From positions 16,169,639 through 16,198,886 of the forward strand of contig NC_049980.1 of assembly GCF_000003815.2 (NCBI RefSeq): DNA of 29,248 nt. The letters are read 5' to 3'. The position numbers and the translations under genes were made by a program. Positions within the stretch are counted from its first letter, which is position 1. The number at the start of each line of letters is the position of its first letter. Below the pieces are notes generated by a model. The model was not told the origin of the DNA. It ran no database searches and saw nothing but the letters and a program-made list of their open reading frames with translations. Of this stretch, positions 6,301-13,748 are shown one piece after another. Origin of the DNA: Branchiostoma floridae. Taxonomy: Eukaryota; Chordata; Leptocardii; Amphioxiformes; Branchiostomatidae.

Positions 6301-8593
6301 AGGAGTCCTTTCCATGATGACTCTAATTTTCTTATTTGTTCCAACAAACAGCACATGGTAAACAATTGATTAAAATATCACATACAAGTTGATGATTTCA
6401 GAACAGACCAAATCTTTGCGTGAATGATAGAGGAAATTTCATCTCACCGACTCTTAAATCTGATTCGCTTGATCCAAACGGAAACGTTCTTACGCATTTT
6501 CAGATACGCGACGCTGTCGGCATTCTGCTGCAGTACACACAGAGGGAGGAGGCTACAGCTCCCCAGGCCCCGGATGTACACGAATGCCTCACAGCTTCCG
6601 TGGGCTGTGCACGCCATTGCGCATGCCGCTGGTGTGGTGTTAGTAGCCGTGTCGATGACGTCATGTTCTTCGCAGGTGTAAGACTCCACTCTGGAGTACC
6701 CACCGAGGAAGGCGTCTTCGCTCAGAACTGTGAGATCGCATGTACAGTTAAGTTATCATTTTTGACGCCACTAGTACACAAAAACACTATCCACTACAGG
6801 CTGCGACCGCGCTGTGACCGCTGAGCGACCAAAGATTTGACCGATCGCCAAACGGATGTCACAGATAAAACATTTTTCACATTTTGTGTTTTTTTCTCCC
6901 TTTAAAGCATACGTTTAGTTTGACATCTTGCGTCATGTTCCAAGAATAGAATCGAGGACGACCGATCCAGTTCTAGTTGCTGTACGGTCTATCAGCGAAT
7001 TGCTTAGTAGAAAGGAATATCAATATCCTCGGGTAAAGCTCACAAGCGTTTTGTGCCAGCCCTGCTGGAAACAGCCTGAAAGAGTGCTTTTAGCTTTTAT
7101 GAAGATTAAAATTATAATGGGATCTCTATAGCGCCAATATTTTCGGCTCAGTAGCCACACATTGGCATGTAGGGATGAGACACTGTGTGCGCCCTTTCTG
7201 ACATCCACAACAAAATGTTCACGGCGCCGTTTTGAAAAAAAAATCATATCTGCGTATACATGTAGACGTTCTATTCCACAAAACCTTGTGTTTCTGTATA
7301 AACTGTCATACGAATATTGCTTGTGCAGTATACAGCGAATGTGTCAAATTTATCTCCTTTCTTATTGTAGACATCGGGGGGAAGATAATAGCTCCCATTA
7401 CAATGTGTCATCATTATTTTCTTGTATAAAGAAATTGAAAGTTAGTCTTCCTTTCAATAGCAAAGGTACAGGAGAAAAACAATATTTGTGTGTTGCTTCT
7501 GTGCATTTGTTTTGTTTTCCTGGTCCGACATAGAGCAAAGTAGAGTAGAAAGTAGATACTATCATGTTGGGCGTGGTCTCGACACTCCCTACCGATTGTT
7601 TTCGTAAAAGCGCTATAATCTATGAGGACCGAATTGGTGTTCGAGTGATACCAAACTGTTTTTGCTGTCGTTTGAAACCCCTCCCAAGGAACAAAACCTT
7701 TACAGTAATTTCTTTGACGTCCGTTACCGTTTATACTTACTACGTTGTTAACTTTACCTGGTGTAAGAAACCTGCAGTTTGCAACGGTACGTTTTCTCAC
7801 TACGAACTTACCTAGCCAAACAACCTGTAGATTCAAAGTTTACCGTTCAAATGCCCGTCATCGGTAACGGAAGTGTCGTAGAATTTATGCATCGAATCTA
7901 GCATGCTGAACAGGATGTCATTTCTAGGCGATCCGCATAATAAAAAAAAACATCCCCCCCCCCTAAAAAAGTACGGTACGCGTGCTCGAAAAATGAGCTG
8001 ACCTATTTTTGAACACTACCAATGCATGATAAATCAATACAAAAGGCATAAATCTTAGCCAGGCTGCCATCCTTGTTAGTTTTCCTCGGCTACCATACTC
8101 CGCTAATACATATTTTTCACTAGAGCTGATCTGACGGGTCACTCAATTTCAGACATTTACGAACAATTTCTTTTACAATGTCTTCTTTAGCTGATACTTT
8201 TACTTCGTGCATAAGGTTTTGAATAAAACCAAGGTCCAAACAAATAAAGATTTCATCCACGGCCGCAGCCGTCTGGTGACTACCTGGTAGTGGAAGTATG
8301 CATGGTGACTGTGAAAGCTAACTCTGATGGCAGACGGACTACATAAATGTAACGTTATACGAAACATTTAAAACAAGAGCTAAAACCGGTAACTGTGGCG
8401 CTGTGACTGTGACAATTATCTATGTAGGCGACGTCGTGTCTGTTTGGACATGTTCACCAAGGCTACATGACAATATTTGTACATGAGGGATAATATTTGT
8501 AGCATAAAGTGATGACTTACAGCCACTAACAGAGCCCAAACTCCACAAAACATATCCCGCGCTCAACAGCGCCGCCATCAACAGGTGACGCAT
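128..8593 (-). CDS. Secreted mosaic protein: signal peptide, PAN/Apple, hevein-like, LCCL, CUB, C-type lectin (whole gene, spliced)
   Basis: Gene model read from the minus strand. Coding exons in order are 8593-8521, 6727-6494, 5620-5405, 5204-5141, 4273-4210, 4038-3905, 3751-3711, 3424-3261, a disturbed CUB part within 1743-1427, 951-743 and 376-128, about 540 residues in all. Donors are GT and acceptors AG, and intron phases (1,1,1,2,0,2,1 through the LCCL end, then 1 and 0 around the lectin domain) match at every junction except inside the CUB. Domains were recognised from cysteine and aromatic motifs. The product should be secreted: it has a signal peptide and no membrane anchor was seen. 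LCCL, CUB, PAN and C-type lectin modules are typical of extracellular recognition and innate-defence proteins; a pathogen- or glycan-binding role is inferred. The combination is not one I recognise as a named gene. It ends in TAG at 130-128 with AATAAA about 120 bases on. Confidence 0.8.
377..742 (-). other. Intron between the two C-type lectin exons
   Basis: 366 bases, GTGCAG start and TTTCATAG end, phase 0. No other exon is needed because the lectin domain is complete across the junction. No repeat or other feature was recognised inside. Confidence 0.65.
743..951 (-). CDS. Exon 10: N-terminal half of the C-type lectin-like domain
   Basis: The exon ends at CGACAG|GTGCAG in phase 0. The most likely acceptor is GTTTTGAAAG| at 952, which gives the phase-1 start needed after the CUB exon; another AG at 993-992 would give phase 0 and does not fit. 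It encodes [20 protein letters not shown], then [17 protein letters not shown] and [11 protein letters not shown]. The C-P-x-G-W start, the S-C-Y-Y, the A-x-x-x-C helix, the A-x-L-A motif and W-I-G-L are classical for long-form C-type lectin domains. Confidence 0.85.
1037..1425 (+). repeat. (CA)n-rich interrupted microsatellite, (GT)n on the gene strand
   Basis: Nearly 400 bases of CA/TA-alternating purine-pyrimidine sequence with pure runs of (AC)9 or more near 1044-1070, 1309-1322 and 1367-1382, and a short TC run near 1356-1367. It fills almost the whole intron between the CUB and lectin exons and begins at the first base after the donor GT. All long frames here are low-complexity Thr-His or Cys-Val runs and are not genes. 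Confidence 0.9.
1427..1743 (-). CDS. Exon 9 (disturbed): second half of the CUB domain, split by an assembly gap
   Basis: Two CUB pieces flank a 100-N gap in the correct order. Before the gap (1743-1660): [20 protein letters not shown] then SDVTVISG, matching the CUB stretch after YLE, with the conserved Y/F-C. After the gap (1532-1427): [20 protein letters not shown] then VSYDKSP, the conserved F-x-(S/T)-D and D-G-F-x-x-x-Y ending. Two problems are visible. The only AG upstream (1744-1743) puts the exon one base out of frame with exon 8. Between VISG and the gap are 26 extra bases carrying an in-frame TAA (1644-1642). The pieces would read as a normal CUB if those bases were absent. The exon closes at GGAAAG|GTGTGT in phase 1, fitting the lectin exon. 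Local misassembly is more likely than a true mutation, but this is unproven. Confidence 0.55.
1534..1633. other. Assembly gap, 100 N, inside a CUB-coding exon
   Basis: Exactly 100 N, the usual placeholder for a gap of unknown length. Both flanks encode CUB sequence on the minus strand in the right order. Confidence 0.95.
2143..2373. repeat. 98-bp direct duplication with 35-bp spacer
   Basis: Bases 2143-2240 and 2276-2373 are the same 98-base sequence with one visible mismatch (AAACTTAG versus AAAATTAG). It lies in the CUB intron. The near identity implies a recent duplication. No coding potential was seen. Confidence 0.9.
2412..3095 (-). repeat. Minisatellite-like array of about 150-200-bp units
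   Basis: Repeated blocks of TCAAGTTCAAGCACCA, GGCCCAAAATCAAACCTGA, CACCAAAAATCG and GAGATACAGCGCC recur at least four times. On the minus strand they read as TCTCGAGAACGG, then CGATTTTTGGTACGTGGGT, then TTTGATTTTGGGCCTC. That order resembles the ATAACTCAAGAA / ATGATTTTTGGTATGTAGGT / TTTGGGCCCCC order of the large repeats at 9.6-13.3 kb, so they are probably distant members of one family. The open frames on both strands through this block are by-products of the repeat. Confidence 0.7.
2891..2990. other. Assembly gap, 100 N, inside the minisatellite
   Basis: The left flank ends TTCAAGCACCA and the right flank begins GAGGCCCAAAATC. In the intact unit at 2430-2460 these two segments are separated by a single G, so the gap probably hides a collapsed whole number of repeat units. 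Confidence 0.9.
3261..3424 (-). CDS. Exon 8: first half of the CUB domain
   Basis: Acceptor CTGTTTCAG| and donor TTGGAG|GTAGAT give a 164-base exon, phase 1 to phase 0. It begins [20 protein letters not shown], then [20 protein letters not shown], and ends NGDYLE. The opening C-G, the P-Y-x-N-x-x-x-C strand, the L-x-(M/V)-x-V-x-D strand and D-Y-L-E are standard CUB landmarks. The partner half lies at about 1743-1427. CUB domains mediate protein interactions in complement and developmental proteases; no protease domain is seen in this gene. Confidence 0.85.
3711..3751 (-). CDS. Exon 7: last strand of the LCCL domain
   Basis: A 41-base exon after TTTTGCGTTGCAG| and before CTCCTG|GTACGA, phase 2 to phase 1. 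Together with the preceding AA it encodes [14 protein letters not shown] and the first base of a Val codon. The Y-D-G followed by a F/Y-x-F strand is the normal LCCL ending. Phases fit exactly to exon 6 before it and to the CUB exon after it. Confidence 0.75.
3905..4038 (-). CDS. Exon 6: LCCL domain core
   Basis: Acceptor CACGCTGCAG| and donor ACAAAA|GTAGGT give a 134-base exon, phase 0 to phase 2. It encodes [20 protein letters not shown], then PVTV and, near the end, [12 protein letters not shown]. The I-C-x-A-A-I-H-x-G and G-G-x-V-x-V motifs are diagnostic for LCCL domains (known from Limulus factor C, cochlin and CRISPLD proteins), and N-G-I-x-S is the expected closing motif. This exon is the strongest single domain assignment in the window. 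LCCL is linked to lipopolysaccharide recognition in factor C; extending that to this protein is inference. Confidence 0.9.
4210..4273 (-). CDS. Exon 5: LCCL domain, CPPGC segment
   Basis: Acceptor TTTTCTCACACAG| and donor TTGC|GTAAGT give a 64-base exon, phase 2 to phase 0. It encodes [21 protein letters not shown]. The C-P-P-G-C motif followed by G-x-G-x-Y is the LCCL signature that precedes the S-x-I-C-x-A-A-I-H helix, which is found in the next exon. It sits between the short VEC exon and the exon at 4038. Confidence 0.75.
4274..5140 (-). other. LCCL intron, no recognised content
   Basis: 867 bases between the first and second LCCL exons, AT-rich. Phases show no further coding exon is required here. 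No repeats or regulatory sites were identified. Confidence 0.55.
5141..5204 (-). CDS. Exon 4: N-terminal strand of the LCCL domain
   Basis: A 64-base exon, easy to miss. It starts in phase 1 after TCGCAG| and ends in phase 2 at TGTAA|GTAAGG. It encodes [20 protein letters not shown] then C and most of K. The VEC followed about 13 residues later by CPPGC in the next exon reproduces the start of LCCL domains (known family pattern: a Cys-containing strand, then C-P-x-G-C). It is the only exon found that supplies the phase needed between exon 3 (phase 1) and the CPPGC exon (phase 2). The acceptor has a poor pyrimidine tract, so the exact start is less certain; an alternative AG lies 7 bases upstream. 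Confidence 0.6.
5405..5620 (-). CDS. Exon 3: eight-cysteine hevein-type (ChtBD1-like) chitin-binding domain
   Basis: Acceptor GCATTTTAG| and donor GATG|GTAGGC bound a 216-base exon, phase 1 at both ends. It contains eight cysteines in the order C-x13-C-x7-CC-x5-C-x6-C-x1-C-x2-C ([36 protein letters not shown]). The CC-x5-C-x6-C core and its aromatic residues match the hevein / type 1 chitin-binding fold, although the loop before the second cysteine is long and the last spacings are short. Chitin or other GlcNAc polymers are the expected ligand class; binding is inferred. The tail after CTDYR is Arg/Thr/Ser rich and unlike a domain. A second possible donor (AAGA|GTAACC, about 5346) lies in the same phase. 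Confidence 0.65.
5621..6493 (-). other. Intron between the hevein-like and PAN exons
   Basis: 873 bases, phase 1, starting GTAAGA. No recognised repeat or additional exon. Confidence 0.6.
6494..6727 (-). CDS. Exon 2: PAN/Apple-like domain
   Basis: Acceptor GATCTCACAG| at 6728 and donor AATGC|GTAAGA at 6494 bound a 234-base exon in phase 1 at both ends. It encodes about 78 residues with six cysteines spaced as in PAN/Apple modules: YTCEEHDV, then [19 protein letters not shown], then GSCSLLPLC. The C-x3-C-x5-C-x2-F-x-Y core and a following C-S-L are the main evidence. PAN/Apple modules bind proteins or carbohydrates outside the cell. It directly follows the signal peptide, so it would be the N-terminal domain of the mature protein. 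Its ligand cannot be predicted. Confidence 0.7.
6728..8520 (-). other. First intron of the mosaic lectin gene
   Basis: 1.8 kb, phase 1, starting GTAAGT and ending ATCTCACAG. It holds an A8/C9 homopolymer run near 7940-7965 and a 140-codon minus-strand open frame (7414-7836) with no domain features. A CTAG|GTAAGTTC site at about 7811 looks like a donor, but no open exon precedes it and none is needed. Confidence 0.55.
8521..8593 (-). CDS. Exon 1: signal peptide of the mosaic lectin
   Basis: The ATG at 8593-8591 opens a 24-residue leader, [20 protein letters not shown] followed by SVSG, with a hydrophobic core and small residues at the end, so it is a typical secretory signal peptide. The exon ends in GGCT|GTAAGT, a near-perfect donor, in phase 1. 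Joining its last T to the TT that opens the 6727 exon gives Phe and an open frame. The open frame continues upstream of this ATG without another ATG, so this start was chosen for the position of the hydrophobic core. Everything before 8593 in the exon would be 5' UTR. Confidence 0.75.
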
Positions 8594-8924
8594 GTCTGCT
8601 GCAGTCTCAGGCAGGTGTCTCCTCAGAAAACGGCTTCTCTCTGTGACAGTGTCCAACTTTCGTGTAACACTATTCACGGACTACAGATGTCTGAAGAGAA
8701 CTATGTGCTGGGCTCACAATCATGAGAAGGTTCATTAGCCATAATCACAAATAAAAGGAGCAATGCAGCGGGATGGAGCTTCGTACCTCATACCATACAT
8801 AATTTAATGCTCGCATCAGGCTATGACAAACTTGCGTGTGCAGAAACAAATACATATACATACATACCTCTATTGGATGGCATCATGCATAATTCATTGT
8901 ACCATACCGTCGGTCAATGACACC

Positions 8925-9080
8925 GAGGAAAACACCTGTGTATCAGGCTTGTGATGCACCTGACTCGCATGAGGAAATACAGGCATGAAGTGCTTTTCCC
9001 AGGGGCACAGCATTGGTGTCTGTGGGGAATTCGAACCTAGGATCTAACTAGTAAACAGCCATAATACCCTTGTCACATTT
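8925..9080 (-). mobile_element. tRNA-derived SINE fragment
   Basis: On the minus strand a tRNA-like B box, GGTTCGAATTCCCC (9037-9024), is followed by GTGCCCCTGGGAAAAGCACTT (9008-8988, opposite strand given as AAGTGCTTTTCCCAGGGGCAC) and then TTTCCTCATGCGAG and CAGGTG. The order tRNA-like head, then a GTGCCCTTGGGAAAGGCACTT-like body, then TTTCCTCA is a widespread marine-invertebrate SINE arrangement as I remember it. The A box region is weak, so this is an old or 5'-degraded copy. It lies about 330 bases upstream of the lectin start codon. Confidence 0.55.
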
Positions 9081-9134
9081 GGCGAAAATCGATCGGACGA
9101 CGATTCTGCGGCAATCGCCCGAGCCTCGCTTATA

Positions 9135-9190
9135 ATAATAAATTTATTGCACAACAATTGTACAAGGTACAAAGTATGGCTTATATGTGA
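9135..9190. repeat. Possible repeat end: AATAAATTTATTGC... CAAGGTACAAAG
   Basis: An ATA/ATT-rich start followed by a short CAACAATTG palindrome and ACAAGGTACAAAG resembles the 3' ends of dispersed elements I recall from lancelet sequence. No boundaries or target duplications can be defined. Confidence 0.25.
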
Positions 9191-9561
9191 CAGGGACGGT
9201 TTTCAAGTGATCGTAGATAATGTGACAGGGCCAAGGTATAAGCACAAGGCCACCTTGCCTTCACCAACTTCAAGCAGATTATGATCAGTGCGAACTAGTA
9301 TGATACTAATATAACTTGCGCCGGCACACACAAGGGTTGTGATTACTGAGTGTATTACTACAAGTGTCTCTAAAAAGAGTCAGTCACTAATTGCTTCCAC
9401 GTGATATAAAACGTAACTGCGACGAAAGCACGATTGATTAGGAAAGTGACGGAATCCGAGTGATATACGATAGTTACGAGGTGTACACTTTCGTGCCCTA
9501 CGTACCACGATCATGCATTGACAGTGAGAGAGTACCTCTTGCAGTCATATATGTTATCATT

Positions 9562-9616
9562 ACCTCCATGAAATGTCATGGAGGTTATATTTACCTCCAT
9601 GAAATGTCATGGAGGT
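9562..9616. repeat. Tandem pair of 24-bp hairpins
   Basis: ACCTCCATGA-AATG-TCATGGAGGT, a perfect 10-bp stem with 4-base loop, occurs at 9562-9585 and again at 9593-9616, a 31-bp tandem duplication. A related TTCATGGAGGTATGAGGTCG precedes the TG-rich repeats at 11949 and 12991, so this hairpin is probably the edge of that repeat family. Confidence 0.85.
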
Positions 9617-9659
9617 TATATTTACCTTTGCCAGAATGGCTAAGGTTATGTTTTAGGCT

Positions 9660-9985
9660 TGTGAGTCTGTGTGTGTGTGTGTCTGTGTGTGTGTTAACAG
9701 CATAACTCGAGAAGCCTTTGATGTATCCCGATTATATTTGGTAGGTGGGTAGGGGTCGGGAAAACGAAGGTCAAGTTCGATAATGGGCCCCCTAGCGGCT
9801 TGCTAAGGTACTGCAGCAGAACCTCAATTTTTTATATCTCCTGTTCTGGACATGCTGTGATCATGATTTTCGAGTGGTAGATAGCCCTCGAGGCAGAGAG
9901 TAAGTGCTGGGAGTTTGGGCCCCCTAGCGGCTTTTTTGGAACTGCAGGCGCCGGTTTCCTTTCAAACTTTGGACGAGAATAACTC
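9660..9985 (+). repeat. Head of dispersed repeat (divergent copy 1)
   Basis: Order seen: TG-rich tract (9665-9695), AACAGCATAACTCGAGAAG, GGTAGGTGGGTAGGGGTC, AAAACGAAGGTCAAGTTCGA, GGGCCCCCTAGCGGCTTG, a second GGGCCCCCTAGCGGCTT at about 9917, then ACTGCAGG. The same order of boxes recurs at 10.9, 12.0 and 13.1 kb. No open frame of interest. Confidence 0.75.
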
Positions 9986-10720
9986 TACAACGTGTTGACG
10001 AATCGTCATGATTTTTGGTCTGTAGATAGAATGAGTGATGACTTACATAATGGTATACTAATTATGCAAATCAACAGCTAATTTGCATAATTAATGAGGA
10101 AAATTTATAAAACCACTGCATTCCATGATAGGACTTTAAAACTTGTCCCATATGTAGCTGGGAAGGAGAGAAATGTCGATAGATATCAATTATGCAAATG
10201 ATGGCCTCATTTGCATAATTAATGAGAAAATATGAACATGTTGGCGGATCATCATGCTTTTTGGTATGTAGGTAGCGTAAGTGAAGACCTACATAATGAG
10301 ATACCAATTATGCTAATCAACAGCTTATTTACATAATTAATGAGGATATTTATAAATTCACTACATTCCATGATAGGACTTGTCACATATGTAGCTGAGA
10401 AAGAGAGAAATGTCAATACATATTTACCATGCAAATGATGATCTCATTTGCATAATTAATGAGAAAATATGAACGTGTTGACGGATCGTCATGATTTTTG
10501 GCATGTAATATAATGTGATACTTATTATGCAAATTAACAGCTAATTTGCATAATTGATTAGGAAATGTTCATGAATCCACTGTATTCCATTATAGTACTT
10601 TCATCAAAGTTGTCACATATGTAACTGAGAAATAGGGAAGAGAGTAAGAGGTGTATTTAAAGACTTTGAAAAAGAATAAGTCAAGAATGGATCAAAGGAT
10701 CATCATGATTTTTGGTATGC
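9985..10720 (+). repeat. About 240-bp tandem repeat, three units plus part, with octamer palindromes
   Basis: CATGATTTTTGG-like starts lie at 10008, 10253, 10490 and 10704 (spacings 245, 237, 214). Each unit carries AATTATGCAAAT / ATTTGCATAATT inverted pairs (10060-10092, 10188-10220, 10306-10338, 10429-10457, 10523-10554), TTCCATGATAGGACTT and ACATATGTAGCTG. The unit is AT-rich and non-coding. Confidence 0.85.
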
Positions 10721-10920
10721 TAATAGCTTAAGTAATGCTTGCTACAATTTGATATCAATTAATTGTAACTTGGGATCTAATTTGCATAATCAATGCCGAA
10801 ATTTTATAAACCAACTCCAAGCATATAATTATAAAGAAAATGAAAGGAGTAACGCATTTGTCTACAGACATCATTCTGCATAACAAACCTGGTTTATTTG
10901 GCAAAGGTATGTGTTCGTGG

Positions 10921-11969
10921 AACTCTAGTTTACCCTGCGTTTGTCTGTGTGTGTGTGTGTGTGTGTGTCTGTGTGTAAACAAAATAACTCAAGAACGGCT
11001 GGGTGGATTGGTTTCATACTTGGTGTGTTGGTAGTGTGTGATGAAAGCTGGAAATGATTAGATTTTGGGCCCCCTAGCGGCTTCCCTTGGTACTGCAGCG
11101 CAACTTCCGGTTTTGCTATCTCAGTGTTCTGAACAAGCTATGGCCACGATTTTTTAGTATTAGATAGCTCTTGCGCTCAGAAAGAAATGACATAAGTTTG
11201 GGCCCCCTAGCGTCTAGTTTTGGGATAGCAGGGGCATTTTTGTCAAAAACTTCTGAAGACGATAACTCAAGAAGGAAACAACGGATTTTCATGATTTTTG
11301 GTATGTAGGTACCTTAGACAATGTTGTACAAGATAAGATACTAATTATGCAAAATAGGAGCACATTAGCATAATTAATGAGATTATTCTATCATAGCAGT
11401 TTTTTCAATGTACCTCTTGTTCCAGACATGCTATGGTCTTGACATTTAGGTGGTATATAGCTTTCAGTGTCATGAAAAAGAGGGGCAAGTTTCAGCCCTC
11501 TAACATTTAATTTCGGAACTGCAGGGGCGTTTTTGTCAAGACACTCAAAAGAGGATAACTGCAGAAAGGAAAGACAGATTGGCATCATATTAGGTATGCG
11601 GGTACCTTAGGCAAAGATGTTCATAATGATATACATGTTATGCAAATGAGGACTTAATTTGCATAATTAATGAGCAAATTGTATAATTCCATTGTTTTCA
11701 ATAACTGGACTTCAATAAATGTAACAACACATGTTAATTATGATAGGCGGAATATAAGCAGATACCAAATATGGTAATGAGGAACGTATTTGCATAATTT
11801 ATGTAAAAATTGCAAAACCGCTTTATGATTAATAATGGGAATTTTATAATTGTGACATGTGTACGTTAGTCAATGATGATCAACACCATGCATAAATTAT
11901 GTTAATGTGTTAGTCAATTGCATGCAATTTACGAAAACTCTAAATTTTCATGGAGGTATGAGGTCGTCG
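10921..11969 (+). repeat. 1.05-kb repeat unit, copy A
   Basis: Starts AACTCTAGTTTACCCTGCG, then (TG)n, AACAAAATAACTCAAGAACG, two GGGCCCCCTAGCG boxes (11067 and 11200), a GATAACTCAAGAAGG box and ATGATTTTTGGTATGTAGGT (about 11290), octamer pairs at 11343-11377 and 11638-11668, and ends in TTTCATGGAGGTATGAGGTCG. Copy B follows directly at 11970. Confidence 0.9.
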
Positions 11970-13014
11970 AACTCTAGTTTACCCTGCGTTTGTCTGTGTG
12001 TCTGTGTGTCTGTGTGTGTGTCTGTGTGTAAACAAGATAACTCAAGAACGGCAAGATCACTTGGTTTCATACTTGGTGTGTTGGTAGTGTGTGATGAAAG
12101 CTGGAAATGATTAGATTTGGGGGCCCCCTCGCGGCTCCCCTTGGTACTGCAGCGCAACTTCCGGTTTTGCTATCTCGGTGTTCTGAACATGCTATGGTCA
12201 CGATTTTTGAATATTAAATAGCTCTTGTGCTCAGGAAGAAATGACATAAGTTTGGGCCCCCTAGCGTCTAGTTTTGGGATAGCAGGGGCATTTTTGTCAA
12301 AAACTTCTGAAGAGGATAACTCAAGAAGGGAACAACGGATTTTCCTGATATTTGGTATGTAGGTACCTTAGACAATGTTGTACAAGGTAAGCTACTAATT
12401 AGGCAAAATAGGAATACATTTGCATAATTAATGAGAATATTCTATCATAGCAGTTTTTTCTATGTATCTCTTGTCCTGGACATGATATGGTCTTGACATT
12501 TAGCTGGTAGATAGCTTGCAGTGTCATGACAAAGTGGGGCAGGTTTCAGCCCCCTAACATTTAATTTCGGAACTGCAGGGGCGTTTTTGTCAAGACATTC
12601 CAAAGAGGATAACTGCAGAAAGGATTGACGAATTGGCATCATTTTAGGCATGCAGGTAGCTTGGGCAAAGATGTTCATAATGATATGCATGTTATGCAAA
12701 TGAGGACTTAATTTGCATAGTTAATGAGGGAATTGTATAATTCTATTGTTTGCAATAACTGGACTTCAATAAATGTAACACTTGTTAATTATGATAAGTG
12801 GAATATAAGTAGAAACCAAATATGGTAATGAGGAAATAATTTGCATATTTTATGTAAAAATTGCAAAATCGCCCAATGATTGATGATTTTATAATTTTGA
12901 CATGTGTATGTTAGTCAATGATGAATAACACCATGTATAAATTATGTTAATGTGTTAGTCAATTGCATGAAATTCACAAAAGCTCTAAATATTCATGGAG
13001 GTATGAGGTCGCCG
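11970..13014 (+). repeat. 1.05-kb repeat unit, copy B (tandem with copy A)
   Basis: Collinear with copy A over its whole length at an offset of about 1049 bases, with high visible identity (for example the GTGTGTTGGTAGTGTGTGATG block and the ATAGCAGGGGCATTTTTGTC block are unchanged). Differences are mostly substitutions plus a changed TG/TC tract. Octamer pairs are at about 12398-12428 and 12692-12720. Confidence 0.9.
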
Positions 13015-13280
13015 AACTCTAGTTGTATATCAAATTTATGTATAAAGCATCTAAAGCCAAGAAGGTTGTTTCTTGTCCCATATTTTGTCTGTCTATCTGT
13101 CTGTCTGTGTCTGTTTGTTTGTTTGTTTGTCTGTGGACAACATAAATCGAGAAGATTTAGATGGATCCATATGATATCTGATGAATGGGTAGGGGGTCTG
13201 GAAAACGAAGCTTGAAGGTCAAGTTTGATGGCTTGCCTCTTAGTGGCTTTCTGAGGCACTGCAGTGGTAGATACTCTTAT
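13015..13280 (+). repeat. Divergent partial third copy of the repeat head
   Basis: Begins AACTCTAGTT like copies A and B, then diverges. From 13080 a TCTG/TTTG tract leads into CAACATAAATCGAGAAG, GGGTAGGGGGTCTGGAAAACGAAG (only part quoted elsewhere), GGTCAAGTTTGATGG and CACTGCAG, matching the 9.66-kb copy better than A or B. Confidence 0.7.
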
Positions 13281-13291
13281 GGGCGTGCGCT

Positions 13292-13438
13292 TATAAAAGG
13301 TCTGTGTTCCTCCATTAAGCTAATTGGTTATAATTCACGCCAGCTCGTGGTTTCTAACTGGAGTTCCGGAACCTCGGGAACACCCTGTCTGGTCTGGACT
13401 TCAATATCAGGCGGAAACAGCTGATCCTTGTGACGTCA
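13292..13438 (+). promoter_or_regulatory. Isolated TATA-like and CRE motifs
   Basis: TATAAAAG at 13292-13299 and a full palindromic CRE, TGACGTCA, at 13431-13438. No coding exon with a recognisable domain lies just downstream, so promoter function is only a possibility. This stretch is less repetitive than its left side. Confidence 0.2.
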
Positions 13439-13748
13439 GCACGGCACAGACGCCTTTATCTCGACTGGCCCATTTGAGGAGGCGAGGTTTTTTAAGATTA
13501 CGAATATAAGTGGTGAGGGAGCAACAACCTGGAGCTAATGTACAGCTAATGAGGGAAAAGGGAGGGACGGGTTCGCTTAAATCAGCAAACAAAGACAACC
13601 TCAGTATGTTTTAAAACGCCAGCCACTTTTTCCACAGTCGACCAACTAGCTGGGAGATATACAGTAGCAACAGGTACATCCCACTTTGGGTTCTTCGTCT
13701 CCCGCCTCGGGTTCAATAGATGCAAGAAGTCACAATTGTTATAAATAT

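Noticed and set aside
7414-7836. 140-codon minus-strand open frame in the first lectin intron
   Set aside because: No domain, no matching splice sites, and phases of the flanking exons already fit without it.
9024-9037. Intact tRNA gene at the B-box-like sequence
   Set aside because: No proper A box, acceptor stem or cloverleaf could be formed; a SINE fragment explains it better.
10008-10720. CRISPR-like or satellite reading of the regularly spaced octamer palindromes
   Set aside because: The intervals are themselves homologous repeat sequence, not unique spacers, and the setting is a metazoan genome.
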